Shown here: one piece after another, positions 37,115 to 46,143 of the stretch
Position numbering within the stretch: the first letter of the stretch is position 1
Layout: each line of letters starts with the position of its first letter
Assembly (NCBI GenBank): GCA_903906315.1
Contig: CAIVJW010000027.1
Location: 1-64,000, forward strand
Length of the DNA: 64,000 bases
Source: an uncultured delta proteobacterium
GTDB taxonomy: Bacteria; Myxococcota_A; Polyangia; Polyangiales; Polyangiaceae
Direction: 5' to 3'
The notes under the pieces: model-generated
The model's input: the letters and a program-made list of their open reading frames with translations, nothing else
Database searches by the model: none
What the model was told of the DNA's origin: nothing
Translations under genes and position numbers: made by a program

Positions 37115-39280
37115 TCAGGGGAGCGCGGCGAGGAGCAAGGCTGCGCGGCGCGCCGGATCGAGGCGCAGCGCCTGGGGGTCGCGCGCGAGGTCGGCGGCCG
37201 CGGCCCCGAGCCCCGGGCGCAGTCGCTCCCAGTCCTCGGCGAGGCCGCCGAGCAGGCAGGCCGCGCCAACCACCGCGAGGTCCGACGATCGGGCCGACGC
37301 CGTCAGCGCGGGCGCGCCCTCGCGACAGGACCGGCGGAACGCCTCCGCGCCGAAGAGCGCCTTCGCGGTCGCGAGCGCCGGCGTCGACGCCCCGGAGCTC
37401 GCGAGCGCGCGCTCGACGAGGCCGGCGACCTCGACGAGCGCGTCGGCGTCTGGGCTCGGCCGCGCGACGCGGGCGAGGAGCTCCCGCGCGCGCGCCGGCG
37501 CGAGCCGCGCGAGGTGCACGCGCGACGCGCCGAGGAGCAGCCCCCCGCAGCCCCGATCGCAGCTCGCCACGAGGTCGTCGGCAGCCGCGCCGGCCTCGGG
37601 CGATCCGCTCCGCGCGGTGAGGACGAAGAGGCGCATCCCGAGGTCGGAGCGGCGACTCTCGGCGTACGCTCGCGCCTCCGGGGCGCCGGTCGCGAGCGTG
37701 AGGGTGTCGCCGCTGGAGAGCGGCACGGCGACGTCCTCCGCGCGGCCGTCGAACAGCGCGCCTAGCGCGCGCGCATAGGCACGGTACGAGGGCAGGTGCG
37801 CCTCGCCCATCGCGATCGTGTCGAGCCGCACAGCCTCGAGCGCGTACGGGAAGGCCTCCGGCGCGAAGCCGAGCTCGGCGTAGCGACGGGCAGCCTCGAG
37901 CCGGAGGTCGCGCGCCTCGGCGTAGCGGCGCGCGCGGATCGCCTGGGTGCCGGCCGCGACGAGGATGCTCGTCGCGCGATCGCCGTGCAGGCGCTCGAAG
38001 CCGAAGAGCGCCGCCTCGGATCGGAACAGCAGCGAGCGGCGAGCGGCGACGACCGCGAGCGCGAGGCTCGCGACGAGGACCGCGGCGGTCGCGCGGCGCG
38101 CCCACACGACGCCGGCGAGGCCGATCGCGGCCGTGAGCGCGAGCGCGATCCCGAGGCTCGGCACGTAGAGGAAGCGGTCGCTGAGGCGCGACTCGAGGCC
38201 GGTCGGCACCAGGTTCGACACAGGCGCGAACGTCCCGGCGAAGAGCGCGATCGGGGCGCGCGATCGACGCCACGTCGCCGCGGAGACCGCGCCGAGGGTG
38301 ATCGCCAGCGCGCCGATCGCCGCCATCCAGGGCTCGTGCGCGATCACGAACGGCGCGGAGAAGCCGACCGGCCCGCGGAGCAGCTCGGCGTGCGTCGGCA
38401 GCGCGAGCGCGCGGACGGCGTGGCCGACGGTCTCGAGCACGAGGCCGACCCGATCGCCCACGTCGAGGCCCGCGAACATCGCCTCCCCTCCCCCGTGCAC
38501 CCGCAGCACGCGCGACCGCACGACGAGGTACAGCGCGCCGACGAGCAGGCTGCCGACGACCTCGGGCGATCGCGCGGCACGCCGCAGCGGCGCGCCCTCG
38601 GCCGCGACCTCGATCGCGACGATCACGCCGGCGACGACGAACGCCTCCTTGGCGAGCAGCGCCGCGGCCGTCGCGATCACGGCGAGCGCCACCCGGGCGA
38701 CGCGGCCGCGCGCGAGGCGCCGCAGCTCGAGGCCCGAGAGCAGCAGCGCCAGCCCGATCACGTCCCCGCGCCCCGAGATCCAGGCGACGTTCTCGGCCTT
38801 GATCGGGAGCACGGCCCACGCGATCGCCGCGAGGAAGCCCGCGAGGTCGGCGCGGTCCGCCGCGATCGAGGGTGCGACCGCGCGGACCCAGCGCGCGAGC
38901 GCGCGCGCCACGAGGATCGCGGCGAGCGCGTGCCACGCGAGGTTCGTCAGGTGGAGCGCGAGCTCGAGGGGCAGCGGCGAGGCGTGCGCGTCCAGGTAGA
39001 ACGACGCCGTGACGAGGGGTCGCCAGTAGCTCGCGCCGACGTTCGCGGAGGCGTCGCCGAGCGCGAACAGATCCGCGCCGAAGGCCGCGAGGAGCGACGG
39101 CCGCTGCGCCGCGGCCCCCACGACCGTGGCGTCGTCCCAAACGAGCTCGCCGCGCGCGGCGGGGCCGAACGCGATCGCGACGGCCACGGCGAGGACGATC
39201 GCGCGGGATCGCCCGCCCGGGAGGCGCCACGGCCGCGCGACGGGCGCCGCGGCGGCGGGCGCGGGATCAGGGTGGCGCAT
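37115..39280 (-). CDS. Polytopic GT-C/TMTC-like membrane protein
   Basis: 721 residues. About ten membrane segments in residues 25-430, beginning with a first loop LVWDDATVVGAA; the DD-type acidic pair and the later RFLYVPSLGIAL segment resemble TMTC-like GT-C glycosyltransferases, which use lipid-linked sugars. The C-terminal ~290 residues are helical, TPR-like and hydrophilic (ARRYAEARDLRLEAARRYAEL). It overlaps the next upstream gene by 14 bases, indicating coupling. The substrate is unknown; protein or glycan glycosylation is inference from the fold. Confidence 0.75.
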   Translation of the reverse strand: MRHPDPAPAAAAPVARPWRLPGGRSRAIVLAVAVAIAFGPAARGELVWDDATVVGAAAQRPSLLAAFGADLFALGDASANVGASYWRPLVTASFYLDAHASPLPLELALHLTNLAWHALAAILVARALARWVRAVAPSIAADRADLAGFLAAIAWAVLPIKAENVAWISGRGDVIGLALLLSGLELRRLARGRVARVALAVIATAAALLAKEAFVVAGVIVAIEVAAEGAPLRRAARSPEVVGSLLVGALYLVVRSRVLRVHGGGEAMFAGLDVGDRVGLVLETVGHAVRALALPTHAELLRGPVGFSAPFVIAHEPWMAAIGALAITLGAVSAATWRRSRAPIALFAGTFAPVSNLVPTGLESRLSDRFLYVPSLGIALALTAAIGLAGVVWARRATAAVLVASLALAVVAARRSLLFRSEAALFGFERLHGDRATSILVAAGTQAIRARRYAEARDLRLEAARRYAELGFAPEAFPYALEAVRLDTIAMGEAHLPSYRAYARALGALFDGRAEDVAVPLSSGDTLTLATGAPEARAYAESRRSDLGMRLFVLTARSGSPEAGAAADDLVASCDRGCGGLLLGASRVHLARLAPARARELLARVARPSPDADALVEVAGLVERALASSGASTPALATAKALFGAEAFRRSCREGAPALTASARSSDLAVVGAACLLGGLAEDWERLRPGLGAAAADLARDPQALRLDPARRAALLLAALP

Positions 39281-41087
39281 CGAGGAGCTCGACCAGCCTC
39301 GAGGAGGCGGGCAGGACCGCGCGCGACGACCGGCCCCCGCGGATGCGCTCGAACAGGCCCGGGGAGACGTCGCTCACGTCGACGAAGACGCGCATCCCCT
39401 TGCCGAGCAGCTCGCCGACGAGCACCGGAGCGTCGCGCGCGGCGTCGACCGACGGGTCCACGACCAGGAGGTCGTGATCGATCGCGAGCGGGAAATACGG
39501 GTCCTTCCAGTGGTCGATCGCGAAGACCGCGAAGCGCTCGGGCACGAGGGCAGCGAGCTCCTCCTGGCGCACCTCGTTGTAGGCGCGAAGCGCGCGCGAG
39601 GCCTTCAGGTCGTCGCCGACGTGGACGGCAAGCGCCCACGCGAGGCACGCGCCGGCGGCGCCCCACGCGAGGCTCGGCGCGCGGCGCGCTGCGATCCACA
39701 CCGCGAGCGACGCGGCGGCAAGGGCGAGCGGCGCCTTCAGCAGGAGGACCTGCCGCGCGACCGACTCGGGGCTCATCGCGAGCACCGCGCCGGCCCCGAT
39801 CGCGGCCGCAATCGCGCCGACGGCGATCGCGCGCGGCCGCGGCTCGTGGTCGTCGAGGGCGAGGCCGAAGGCGATGGCGCCGAGCGGCACGATCTCGAGG
39901 AAGTAGCGCTGGTTGAAGCCGATCCCGTCGAGGCGCAGGAAGCCCTGCGTGGCGAACAGCGCGATCACCGCACCGACCGGGATCCCGATCGCGCGCAGCT
40001 CGGTCGTGCGCGGATCGTGGCCCGCGGCGCCGGAGCGCAGGCCGCGCCACGCGATCAGGAGCGCCGCGAAGGCGACCGCGAACCACGGCGAGGACTGGAG
40101 CAGAGCCTTCTTCACCGCACCGAACACGAGGAACGCCCCCGACCCCGCCTCGGGTAGCCAGCCCGTCATCGGAGGGTGCAGCGAGAAGTCGACGACCTTG
40201 GCCGCGAGCACGTGGAGCGGGTCGTAGAACGGGACGGCCCACGCCTGGGAAGCCGCGCCGTCGACGAGGTAGCTCCCGCCCTTGCTCACCGGGTTCCACG
40301 AGCCGAGCCTCGCGTGATTGATGGCCGAGCACCCGAGGAGCGGCGCGAGGGCACCAGCGACGTACGCCCCGAGCGACGCGAGCCTCGCCGACCACGCGCG
40401 CCGCGCGAGCAGGAGCCCGAGCCCGACGGCGCCCGCGAACACGACGTTCTGGTAGCGCACGCCGGCCGCGACGCCCGCGAACACGCCCGCTGCGGCGGCC
40501 AGCAGGCCGGCCTTCGGCCCCGGCGCGTCGCGAGCGCGACCAGCGACGACGACGCTGCCGAGGCAGATCGCCACCGAGAGCATCTGCGGCCAAAGCCCCT
40601 GCGCGTACTCGAGCGAGTAGCCGCCGAGCGCGAAGGCCCCGGTCGCGACCCACGGCGCCGCGCGGCCCTTCGCCACGCGATCGGTCAGCGTGAAGACGAG
40701 CCACGCCGCGATCGCGAACGCGGCGGTGTTGAGGAGCACGAGACCCCGCCACCCGAGGTACGTGAACGGCACGGCGAAGGGCGCGTAGAGCGGCGGCACG
40801 CTGGGCGCGGCCGGGGTGGCGGGCGTGCGCAGCCGCGCGGCCGGATCGAAGGCGTAGAGCTCGCGGCTCGGCGTGAGCCCGCGCGTGTCCCCCAGCGTGA
40901 CCCGACCGCTCCGCAGGGCGATCACGGTCTCGAGGTAGTGCGCCTCGTCGAGGGTGAACATCGAGGGCACCACCGACAGCGTGAGCACGCCGCCGAGCGT
41001 CGCGATCCCGATCGCCGCCAAGCCGCGGTCGGCTCCCCGCCGCACCACCGCGTCCGCCGCGACGACCCGCGAACGTGCGGCGATCAT
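39267..41087 (-). CDS. GT39/GT-C-type membrane glycosyltransferase
   Basis: 606 residues. Roughly a dozen membrane segments. The first periplasmic loop has PSMFTLDEAHYLETVIAL, whose DE pair is the usual catalytic acidic motif of ArnT/PMT-type GT-C enzymes that take sugars from polyprenyl phosphate. A C-terminal soluble region (about 490-606) follows. It is divergent from the phosphoglycosyltransferase gene at 41274, next to the polysaccharide locus, so it may modify that glycan or lipid A; this is inference. Confidence 0.75.
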   Translation of the reverse strand: MIAARSRVVAADAVVRRGADRGLAAIGIATLGGVLTLSVVPSMFTLDEAHYLETVIALRSGRVTLGDTRGLTPSRELYAFDPAARLRTPATPAAPSVPPLYAPFAVPFTYLGWRGLVLLNTAAFAIAAWLVFTLTDRVAKGRAAPWVATGAFALGGYSLEYAQGLWPQMLSVAICLGSVVVAGRARDAPGPKAGLLAAAAGVFAGVAAGVRYQNVVFAGAVGLGLLLARRAWSARLASLGAYVAGALAPLLGCSAINHARLGSWNPVSKGGSYLVDGAASQAWAVPFYDPLHVLAAKVVDFSLHPPMTGWLPEAGSGAFLVFGAVKKALLQSSPWFAVAFAALLIAWRGLRSGAAGHDPRTTELRAIGIPVGAVIALFATQGFLRLDGIGFNQRYFLEIVPLGAIAFGLALDDHEPRPRAIAVGAIAAAIGAGAVLAMSPESVARQVLLLKAPLALAAASLAVWIAARRAPSLAWGAAGACLAWALAVHVGDDLKASRALRAYNEVRQEELAALVPERFAVFAIDHWKDPYFPLAIDHDLLVVDPSVDAARDAPVLVGELLGKGMRVFVDVSDVSPGLFERIRGGRSSRAVLPASSRLVELLDAPP

Positions 41088-41273
41088 CCGCGAGCGCCCG
41101 CGACGACCGGCCGACGCCCCGCCGCCATGCGCCCCCGCGCGCCCCGTCGCCCGCGAACCGATCGACTCATCCTTCGCGTGTGCGGCTCGCGGTCGACCCT
41201 GATCCCGTCGCGAATCCCCTTCGCGGCAGAAACATTACCGTGCGGCAGTCGACGATGGCAAGGTGAACCTGGC

Positions 41274-42701
41274 TTGGACACGACCCGCGACCGCGCGCTG
41301 CGCAAGCTCGTGCTGGTCACCGACGGCGCCATCGTCGCGGTGTCCGCGGTGCTCGCGTTCTTCGTCCACGCGGGCCTGCGCGCCCTCGTACCCGTCCTCA
41401 AGTCGCCGCCCGCGTTCGAGGAGTACTTCCTCGTCGTCGTGATCGCGCTGCCCGTGTGGCTCGCGCTCATCGCGCGGTTCGACCTCCATCGCGTGTTCGA
41501 GCGCGTGTGGACGCGCGGCGAGCTCGTCGCCGGGCTCGCGAGGCTTCACCTCGTCGGGGCCGTCGCGCTCGCGGCGCTCCTCTTCCTCTCCCAGGCGGTC
41601 CTCAACCGCAGCCTCGTCGCCGTCTTCCTCGCGTCGTCCTTCACGCTGCTCTACGCGGAGCGCGCGGCGCTCGGCAGCTGGGTGCGCTTCCAGCACGAGC
41701 GCGGCCACGCCCGCGAGCGCCTGCTGCTCGTCGGCGGCGCGTCCGAGGAGCTCGCCCGCTTCGTCCGCCACGCACAGGCGAGCGCCCTGCCCCCCACGAT
41801 CGTCGGGATCGTCGGTGAGGACGCCGCCTCCAACGAGTCCGCGGCGCCCGAGGGCGTCCGCCCGATCGGCGCGATCGCGGATCTGCCCGCCATCCTGCAC
41901 CGCGAGCCCGTCGACCGCGTGCTCTTCTTTCCGCCGCACGACGACCCGCACCGCGAGCTCGCCGCGATCGAGCACTGCGAGACCGTCGGCGTGCCCGCCG
42001 CGTTCGCGCTCGACCTCACCCCGGCCGGCAAGTCCGCGCCCACCGTCCGCCGCCTTTCGGGCGCGACCTTCCTCGAGTACGAGCTCGCGACGAAGCCGGC
42101 CACATCGCTCGCGATCAAGCACGCGTCCGACGTCGCCGCATCCGCGATCGGCCTGGTGCTCCTCGCCCCGCTGTTCGTGATCACGGCGCTCGCCATCCTC
42201 GTGACGATGGGCCGCCCGGTCTTCTACCGGCAGGACCGCGCCGGCCTGCGCGGGCGCCCGTTCCGGATGCTGAAGTTCCGCACGATGGTCGTCGACGCCG
42301 AGCAGCGGCAGGCCGAGCTCCAAGCGAAAAACGAGATGAGCGGCCCGGTCTTCAAGGTTACCGGCGACCCGCGCGTCACGCGCCTGGGCGCGTTCCTGCG
42401 CAGAACGAGCATCGACGAGCTCCCCCAGCTGGTCAACGTCATCGGCGGGACGATGAGCCTGGTCGGGCCGCGCCCGCTGCCCGTGAAGGAGCAGCAGGCC
42501 ATCCGCGGCTGGCATCGGCGGCGCCTGTCGATGAAGCCCGGTATCACCTGCCTGTGGCAGATCGGCGGGCGGAACGACGTCGACTTCGAGGAGTGGATGG
42601 GCATGGATCTCGACTACGTCGACCGCTGGTCGATCCCGCTCGATCTGCGCATCCTGCTCGCGACGATCCCGGTCGTGCTGTCGCGCCGAGGCGCACGGTG
42701 A
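41274..42701 (+). CDS. Polyprenyl glycosylphosphotransferase (initiating enzyme)
   Basis: 475 residues, TTG start at 41274 supported by AAGGTGA seven bases upstream. Transfers a sugar-1-phosphate to undecaprenyl phosphate, starting repeat-unit synthesis on the inner membrane. Four to five N-terminal membrane segments (~15-130), a CoA/NAD-binding-like central domain with LLLVGGASEELARFVRHA, then a membrane helix and the catalytic bacterial sugar transferase domain with FYRQDRAGLRGRPFRMLKFRTM, FLRRTSIDELPQL and VGPRPLPVKEQ. This WbaP/EpsZ-like architecture marks the start of the polysaccharide locus. Confidence 0.92.
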   Translation: MDTTRDRALRKLVLVTDGAIVAVSAVLAFFVHAGLRALVPVLKSPPAFEEYFLVVVIALPVWLALIARFDLHRVFERVWTRGELVAGLARLHLVGAVALAALLFLSQAVLNRSLVAVFLASSFTLLYAERAALGSWVRFQHERGHARERLLLVGGASEELARFVRHAQASALPPTIVGIVGEDAASNESAAPEGVRPIGAIADLPAILHREPVDRVLFFPPHDDPHRELAAIEHCETVGVPAAFALDLTPAGKSAPTVRRLSGATFLEYELATKPATSLAIKHASDVAASAIGLVLLAPLFVITALAILVTMGRPVFYRQDRAGLRGRPFRMLKFRTMVVDAEQRQAELQAKNEMSGPVFKVTGDPRVTRLGAFLRRTSIDELPQLVNVIGGTMSLVGPRPLPVKEQQAIRGWHRRRLSMKPGITCLWQIGGRNDVDFEEWMGMDLDYVDRWSIPLDLRILLATIPVVLSRRGAR

Positions 42702-42751
42702 CCACGGCGCGCGTGGTACCCTAGCCGCACCGATCCCCGCCCGGAGACCGC

Positions 42752-43537
42752 ATGCGAGGCAACGACACGGACGACGACTGGCGCCGCCTGGGCGAGCTCG
42801 ACCCCTACTGGGCGGTGGACACGCACGACCGCTTCCGGCGCGAGAACCTGGACGACGCGCGGCGCGCCGAGTTCTTCGACCGCGGACGCCACCACCTCGA
42901 CGCCGTCCTCGACCTCGCACGCAAGCACCTCGATCCTTCGTTTCGCCCGACGCGCGCCCTCGATTTCGGCTGCGGCGTCGGCCGCGTGATCGTGCCGCTG
43001 GCGCGGCTCGCCGACCACGTCACGGGCGTCGACGTGTCGGAGCCGATGCTGCGCGAGGCGGCCGCGAACTGCGAGCGCGAGGGGTTGTCGAACGTCGATC
43101 TCGTGCGGGGCGACGACACGCTCGCGGCGGTGCGGGGCTCGTTCGATCTCGTGCACTCGTTCATCGTGTTCCAGCACATCCCGCCGGCTCGCGGCGAGGC
43201 GCTCCTCGCGCGCTTGCTCGAGGTGCTCGCACCGGGCGGCGTCGGTGCGCTCCACTTCACCTACGCGAAGGACACGTCGCCGGCCCGCCACCGGGGTCGC
43301 CGCATCATCGGCGCGCTCGGCCTCGGAGGCCCGCTCCGCGCGCTGCGCGAGGCGTTCGTTCGGCGTGAGGGCGCGCGCCTGATGCAGATGAACGAGCACG
43401 ACCTCGGGACGATCGTGGCGTCGCTCCAGCGAGCCGGCGCGAGGAGCCTGCACGTCGAGCTCTCGGACCACGCACACTTCTTCGGCGCCATGATCCTCTT
43501 CCGAAGGGAGCCCGCGCGCGCGCCGTACCTGTTCTGA
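42752..43537 (+). CDS. Class I SAM-dependent methyltransferase
   Basis: 261 residues. Motif I ALDFGCGVGRVIVPLARL, acidic end of strand beta2 GVDVSEPM, and motif post-III FDLVHSFIVFQHI are typical of class I methyltransferases acting on small molecules or sugars. No membrane segment. GGAG lies seven bases before the ATG, and a TACCCT hexamer 24 bases further up gives a normal leader. Second gene of the polysaccharide locus; its acceptor is unknown. Confidence 0.85.
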   Translation: MRGNDTDDDWRRLGELDPYWAVDTHDRFRRENLDDARRAEFFDRGRHHLDAVLDLARKHLDPSFRPTRALDFGCGVGRVIVPLARLADHVTGVDVSEPMLREAAANCEREGLSNVDLVRGDDTLAAVRGSFDLVHSFIVFQHIPPARGEALLARLLEVLAPGGVGALHFTYAKDTSPARHRGRRIIGALGLGGPLRALREAFVRREGARLMQMNEHDLGTIVASLQRAGARSLHVELSDHAHFFGAMILFRREPARAPYLF

Positions 43538-43562
43538 CCGGAGCTCGGGCGCGCGCCCGCCG

Positions 43563-44381
43563 TCAGAGCGCCGGGCTCTTCGCGCACCGAGCGTAGAAGC
43601 AGGACGACAGGAGCCCGGGCGCGAGGCCGACGATCGCGGCACGCGCGCGCTTCGGGAACACGCGCTCGCCCGCCCTCACCAGCGGCAGCAGCCCGTGGCA
43701 GATGAGGCGGTCACGCGCGCTCCGCACGCCGAGATCGCGGTACTTGGCCTCGAGGAACGGCACGAACATGCCTGGATCCATGTAATGGGCAAGCAGGCCG
43801 AAATCCCAGTACCAGCGGCGCGGCTCGAACCCGGCCGCGCCGAGGAACCGCTGGAAGCTCTCGAACGTGAAGAACCGCAGGTGCATGTAGTCCCACACCT
43901 CGAAATCGCGAGAGTGGTCGTGGATGCCGGCCTTCCAGCGAAGGTCCCCGCCGAACAGCAGCCTCGCGCGGAGGCGGAAGTAGAAGTGGTTCGGCACGTT
44001 CACGACGAGCTCGCCCGTGTCGCGCAGGACGCGACGGAGCTCGGCGAAGAGTGGCATCGGGTCGACGAGATGCTCGGCGACGTCCTTCGCGACGACGAGG
44101 TCGAAGCTCGCGTCGTCGAACGGCAGGCGCTGCGTGAGGTCGTGCTCGGCGGCGCGCACGCCGTGCTGGATCGCGACGGCGACCGCGCTCGGCGACGAGT
44201 CCAGGGCGAAGACCTCGTTGTCGGCCGCGAGGTGCCAGAGGTCGCGCGCGTGCCCCGATCCGACGGACAGGATGCGGAGGCCCTTGACGGGACGCCCGTC
44301 GGTGATCTTCCAGTCGGGAAGCGGCCGCGCGTCGGCGTCCGTGCGGTAGTCGTCGCGGTACACTTCCTCGGCTCGTCCCAC
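43563..44381 (-). CDS. Class I SAM-dependent methyltransferase (type 11)
   Basis: 272 residues from the GTG at 44381, preceded at seven bases by GAGG. Motif I is ILSVGSGHARDLWHLA, with Gly-rich loop GSG, followed by ALDSSPSAVAVA and FDLVVAKDVAEHLVDP. The C-terminal part (YWDFGLLAHYMDPGMF) is aromatic-rich. It is in the opposite direction to its neighbours and convergent with the methyltransferase before it, with 25 bases between. Acceptor unknown, likely a glycan or lipid intermediate by context. Confidence 0.82.
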   Translation of the reverse strand: MGRAEEVYRDDYRTDADARPLPDWKITDGRPVKGLRILSVGSGHARDLWHLAADNEVFALDSSPSAVAVAIQHGVRAAEHDLTQRLPFDDASFDLVVAKDVAEHLVDPMPLFAELRRVLRDTGELVVNVPNHFYFRLRARLLFGGDLRWKAGIHDHSRDFEVWDYMHLRFFTFESFQRFLGAAGFEPRRWYWDFGLLAHYMDPGMFVPFLEAKYRDLGVRSARDRLICHGLLPLVRAGERVFPKRARAAIVGLAPGLLSSCFYARCAKSPAL

Positions 44382-44698
44382 GTCAGGCCTCGTGGCGCGG
44401 GGAGCGACCGCCCCCCGACCTGCACCCGATAGCTCATCGCGGCGCGACCGTGGAGCCCCAAAGACGCGCGCCCCCGCGATGCGCCGGCCACCGCCGTGGC
44501 GAAGCTCGCCCGCGCGCCTCGCGGCGACGAGGTGGGCAGGCGCGCGCGGGCCGGGGGCCCACATGCTAGGATTCGCGCGGTCGCGTGAGGCCGCGCCAAT
44601 GACTCGCCGTCGGTCGGAAGGAGCCGGGCACCGCATCGGATCCGACTCGACCAGCCCAAACCGCGACGACTGACGCACGGGCGCGAACGAGACACGCC
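44382..44698. other. Intergenic region between divergent genes
   Basis: This 317-base stretch separates the minus-strand methyltransferase from the flippase. It holds the methyltransferase Shine-Dalgarno at one end. A TAGGAT hexamer at 44567-44572 could be a -10 element for the flippase and would give a leader of about 120 bases. No hairpin, direct repeat or convincing ORF is visible. Confidence 0.4.
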
Positions 44699-46141
44699 AT
44701 GGACCTCGAGACCCGAGTACGACACTGGACCGCGCTGACGGTCGGTCGGCTCCGCCCCTCCGACGCCGGACAGCGGCGCCATACGCGGATCCTCCAGGGC
44801 GCCGCCACGGGCCTCGCGAGCAAGGGCGTCGGGACGCTCGTCGCCATCGCCTCGGTCCCGCTCACGCTCCGCTACCTCGGCGCCGAGCGGTACGGCATCT
44901 GGATCGCGATCAGCACCGTGCTCGCGTGGGTGCAGCTCGCCGACCTCGGGCTCGGTCACGGCCTCACCAACGCCGTCGCAGCGGCCCTCGGCGAGGGCGA
45001 CGAGGAGCGGGTCCGGACCGACGTCGCGACGACGTTCTGGTTCCTGGTCGGCATCGCCCTCGCGCTCGGGCTCGCGTACTCGGTCGCGTCGCCGTGGATT
45101 CGCTGGCCCACCGTCTTCAAGGTCCAGTCCGAGGACGCGCGACGGGAGGTCGGCACGGCGATGGGAGTGGCCGTCGCGCTGTTCTTGGCCCGATTCCCGC
45201 TCTCCGTCGTCGAGCGCGTGTACCAGGCACACCAGGCGACCTCCGTGTCGAACCTGTTCCAGAGCGCCGGCAGCGTAACGAGCCTCGTCGCCGTCTTCGC
45301 GGTGACGCGCACGCAGGGCGGGCTCGTGTGGTTGGTCGTCGCGTTTTCCGGCACGCAGCTCGTGCTGGGCGTCGCCAGCGCGGCGTGGCTCGTCGGGCGC
45401 GAGCGACGCTACCTGCTACCCAGCCCGCGCGCCTTCTCGTGGGCTCGAGGGCGCTCGCTCGTCGGGATGGGCTGGCTCTTCTTCCTGGTGCAGATCAACA
45501 GTATCCTCATCTTCCAGGCCGGTGTGCTGCTGATCGCCCACCGCCTCGGCGCCGCGGAGGTCACGCCCTACTCCGTCGCCTGGCGGCTCTTCTCGTACGG
45601 GACGCTGCCGGCGACACTGATCTTCCCAGCCCTCTGGCCGGCGTACGTCGAAGCGCTCGCGGTCCGCGACATCGCGTGGATACGGCGCACGCTCAGCGTT
45701 TCGCTGCGCACGACGCTCGCCATGACCCTGACGGGCACCATCCTCCTCGTGGCGTTCGGCCGGCCCCTCATTCGCGCCTGGGCCGGCGCCGCGGCGGTGC
45801 CACCCCAGGCGCTGCTGTTCTGGATGGGCCTTTGGACGATCGGCGGCACGGTAGGCATCCTCTTTGCCGCGCTCCTGAACGCGGCGGGGCGCCTCGTAGG
45901 GCAGATCGGGTACGGGCTCGTGGCGGCAATCGCGAACGTCGGCCTGGCGCTCGCGCTCGTTCAGCCGTTCGGCATCACGGGCGTGATCGCGGCGCTGTCG
46001 ATCTCGTACCTGGTCTTTGGCCTGATCCCGACCATCGCCGAGACGCTCTGGTTCGTGAACCGAAAGCTGGCCCCCTCCTCGGCGCCGGCCGAGGCGGCCA
46101 GCCCCGCCACTCCACCCTCGCTACCAACGGCCCAAGCTTGA
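44699..46141 (+). CDS. Oligosaccharide flippase (Wzx-like)
   Basis: 480 residues with about 12-14 membrane segments. The family is polysaccharide biosynthesis protein/Wzx, which flips undecaprenyl-linked repeat units across the inner membrane. The N-terminal LASKGVGTLVAIASVPLTLRYLGAERYGIWIAIS and a LADLGLGHGLTNAVA segment fit the usual pattern (quoted here in parts). The C-terminal 30 residues are Ala/Pro-rich. Its stop is two bases before the next start, so it is coupled to the SDR gene. No polymerase is visible nearby. Confidence 0.88.
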   Translation: MDLETRVRHWTALTVGRLRPSDAGQRRHTRILQGAATGLASKGVGTLVAIASVPLTLRYLGAERYGIWIAISTVLAWVQLADLGLGHGLTNAVAAALGEGDEERVRTDVATTFWFLVGIALALGLAYSVASPWIRWPTVFKVQSEDARREVGTAMGVAVALFLARFPLSVVERVYQAHQATSVSNLFQSAGSVTSLVAVFAVTRTQGGLVWLVVAFSGTQLVLGVASAAWLVGRERRYLLPSPRAFSWARGRSLVGMGWLFFLVQINSILIFQAGVLLIAHRLGAAEVTPYSVAWRLFSYGTLPATLIFPALWPAYVEALAVRDIAWIRRTLSVSLRTTLAMTLTGTILLVAFGRPLIRAWAGAAAVPPQALLFWMGLWTIGGTVGILFAALLNAAGRLVGQIGYGLVAAIANVGLALALVQPFGITGVIAALSISYLVFGLIPTIAETLWFVNRKLAPSSAPAEAASPATPPSLPTAQA

Positions 46142-46143
46142 CC

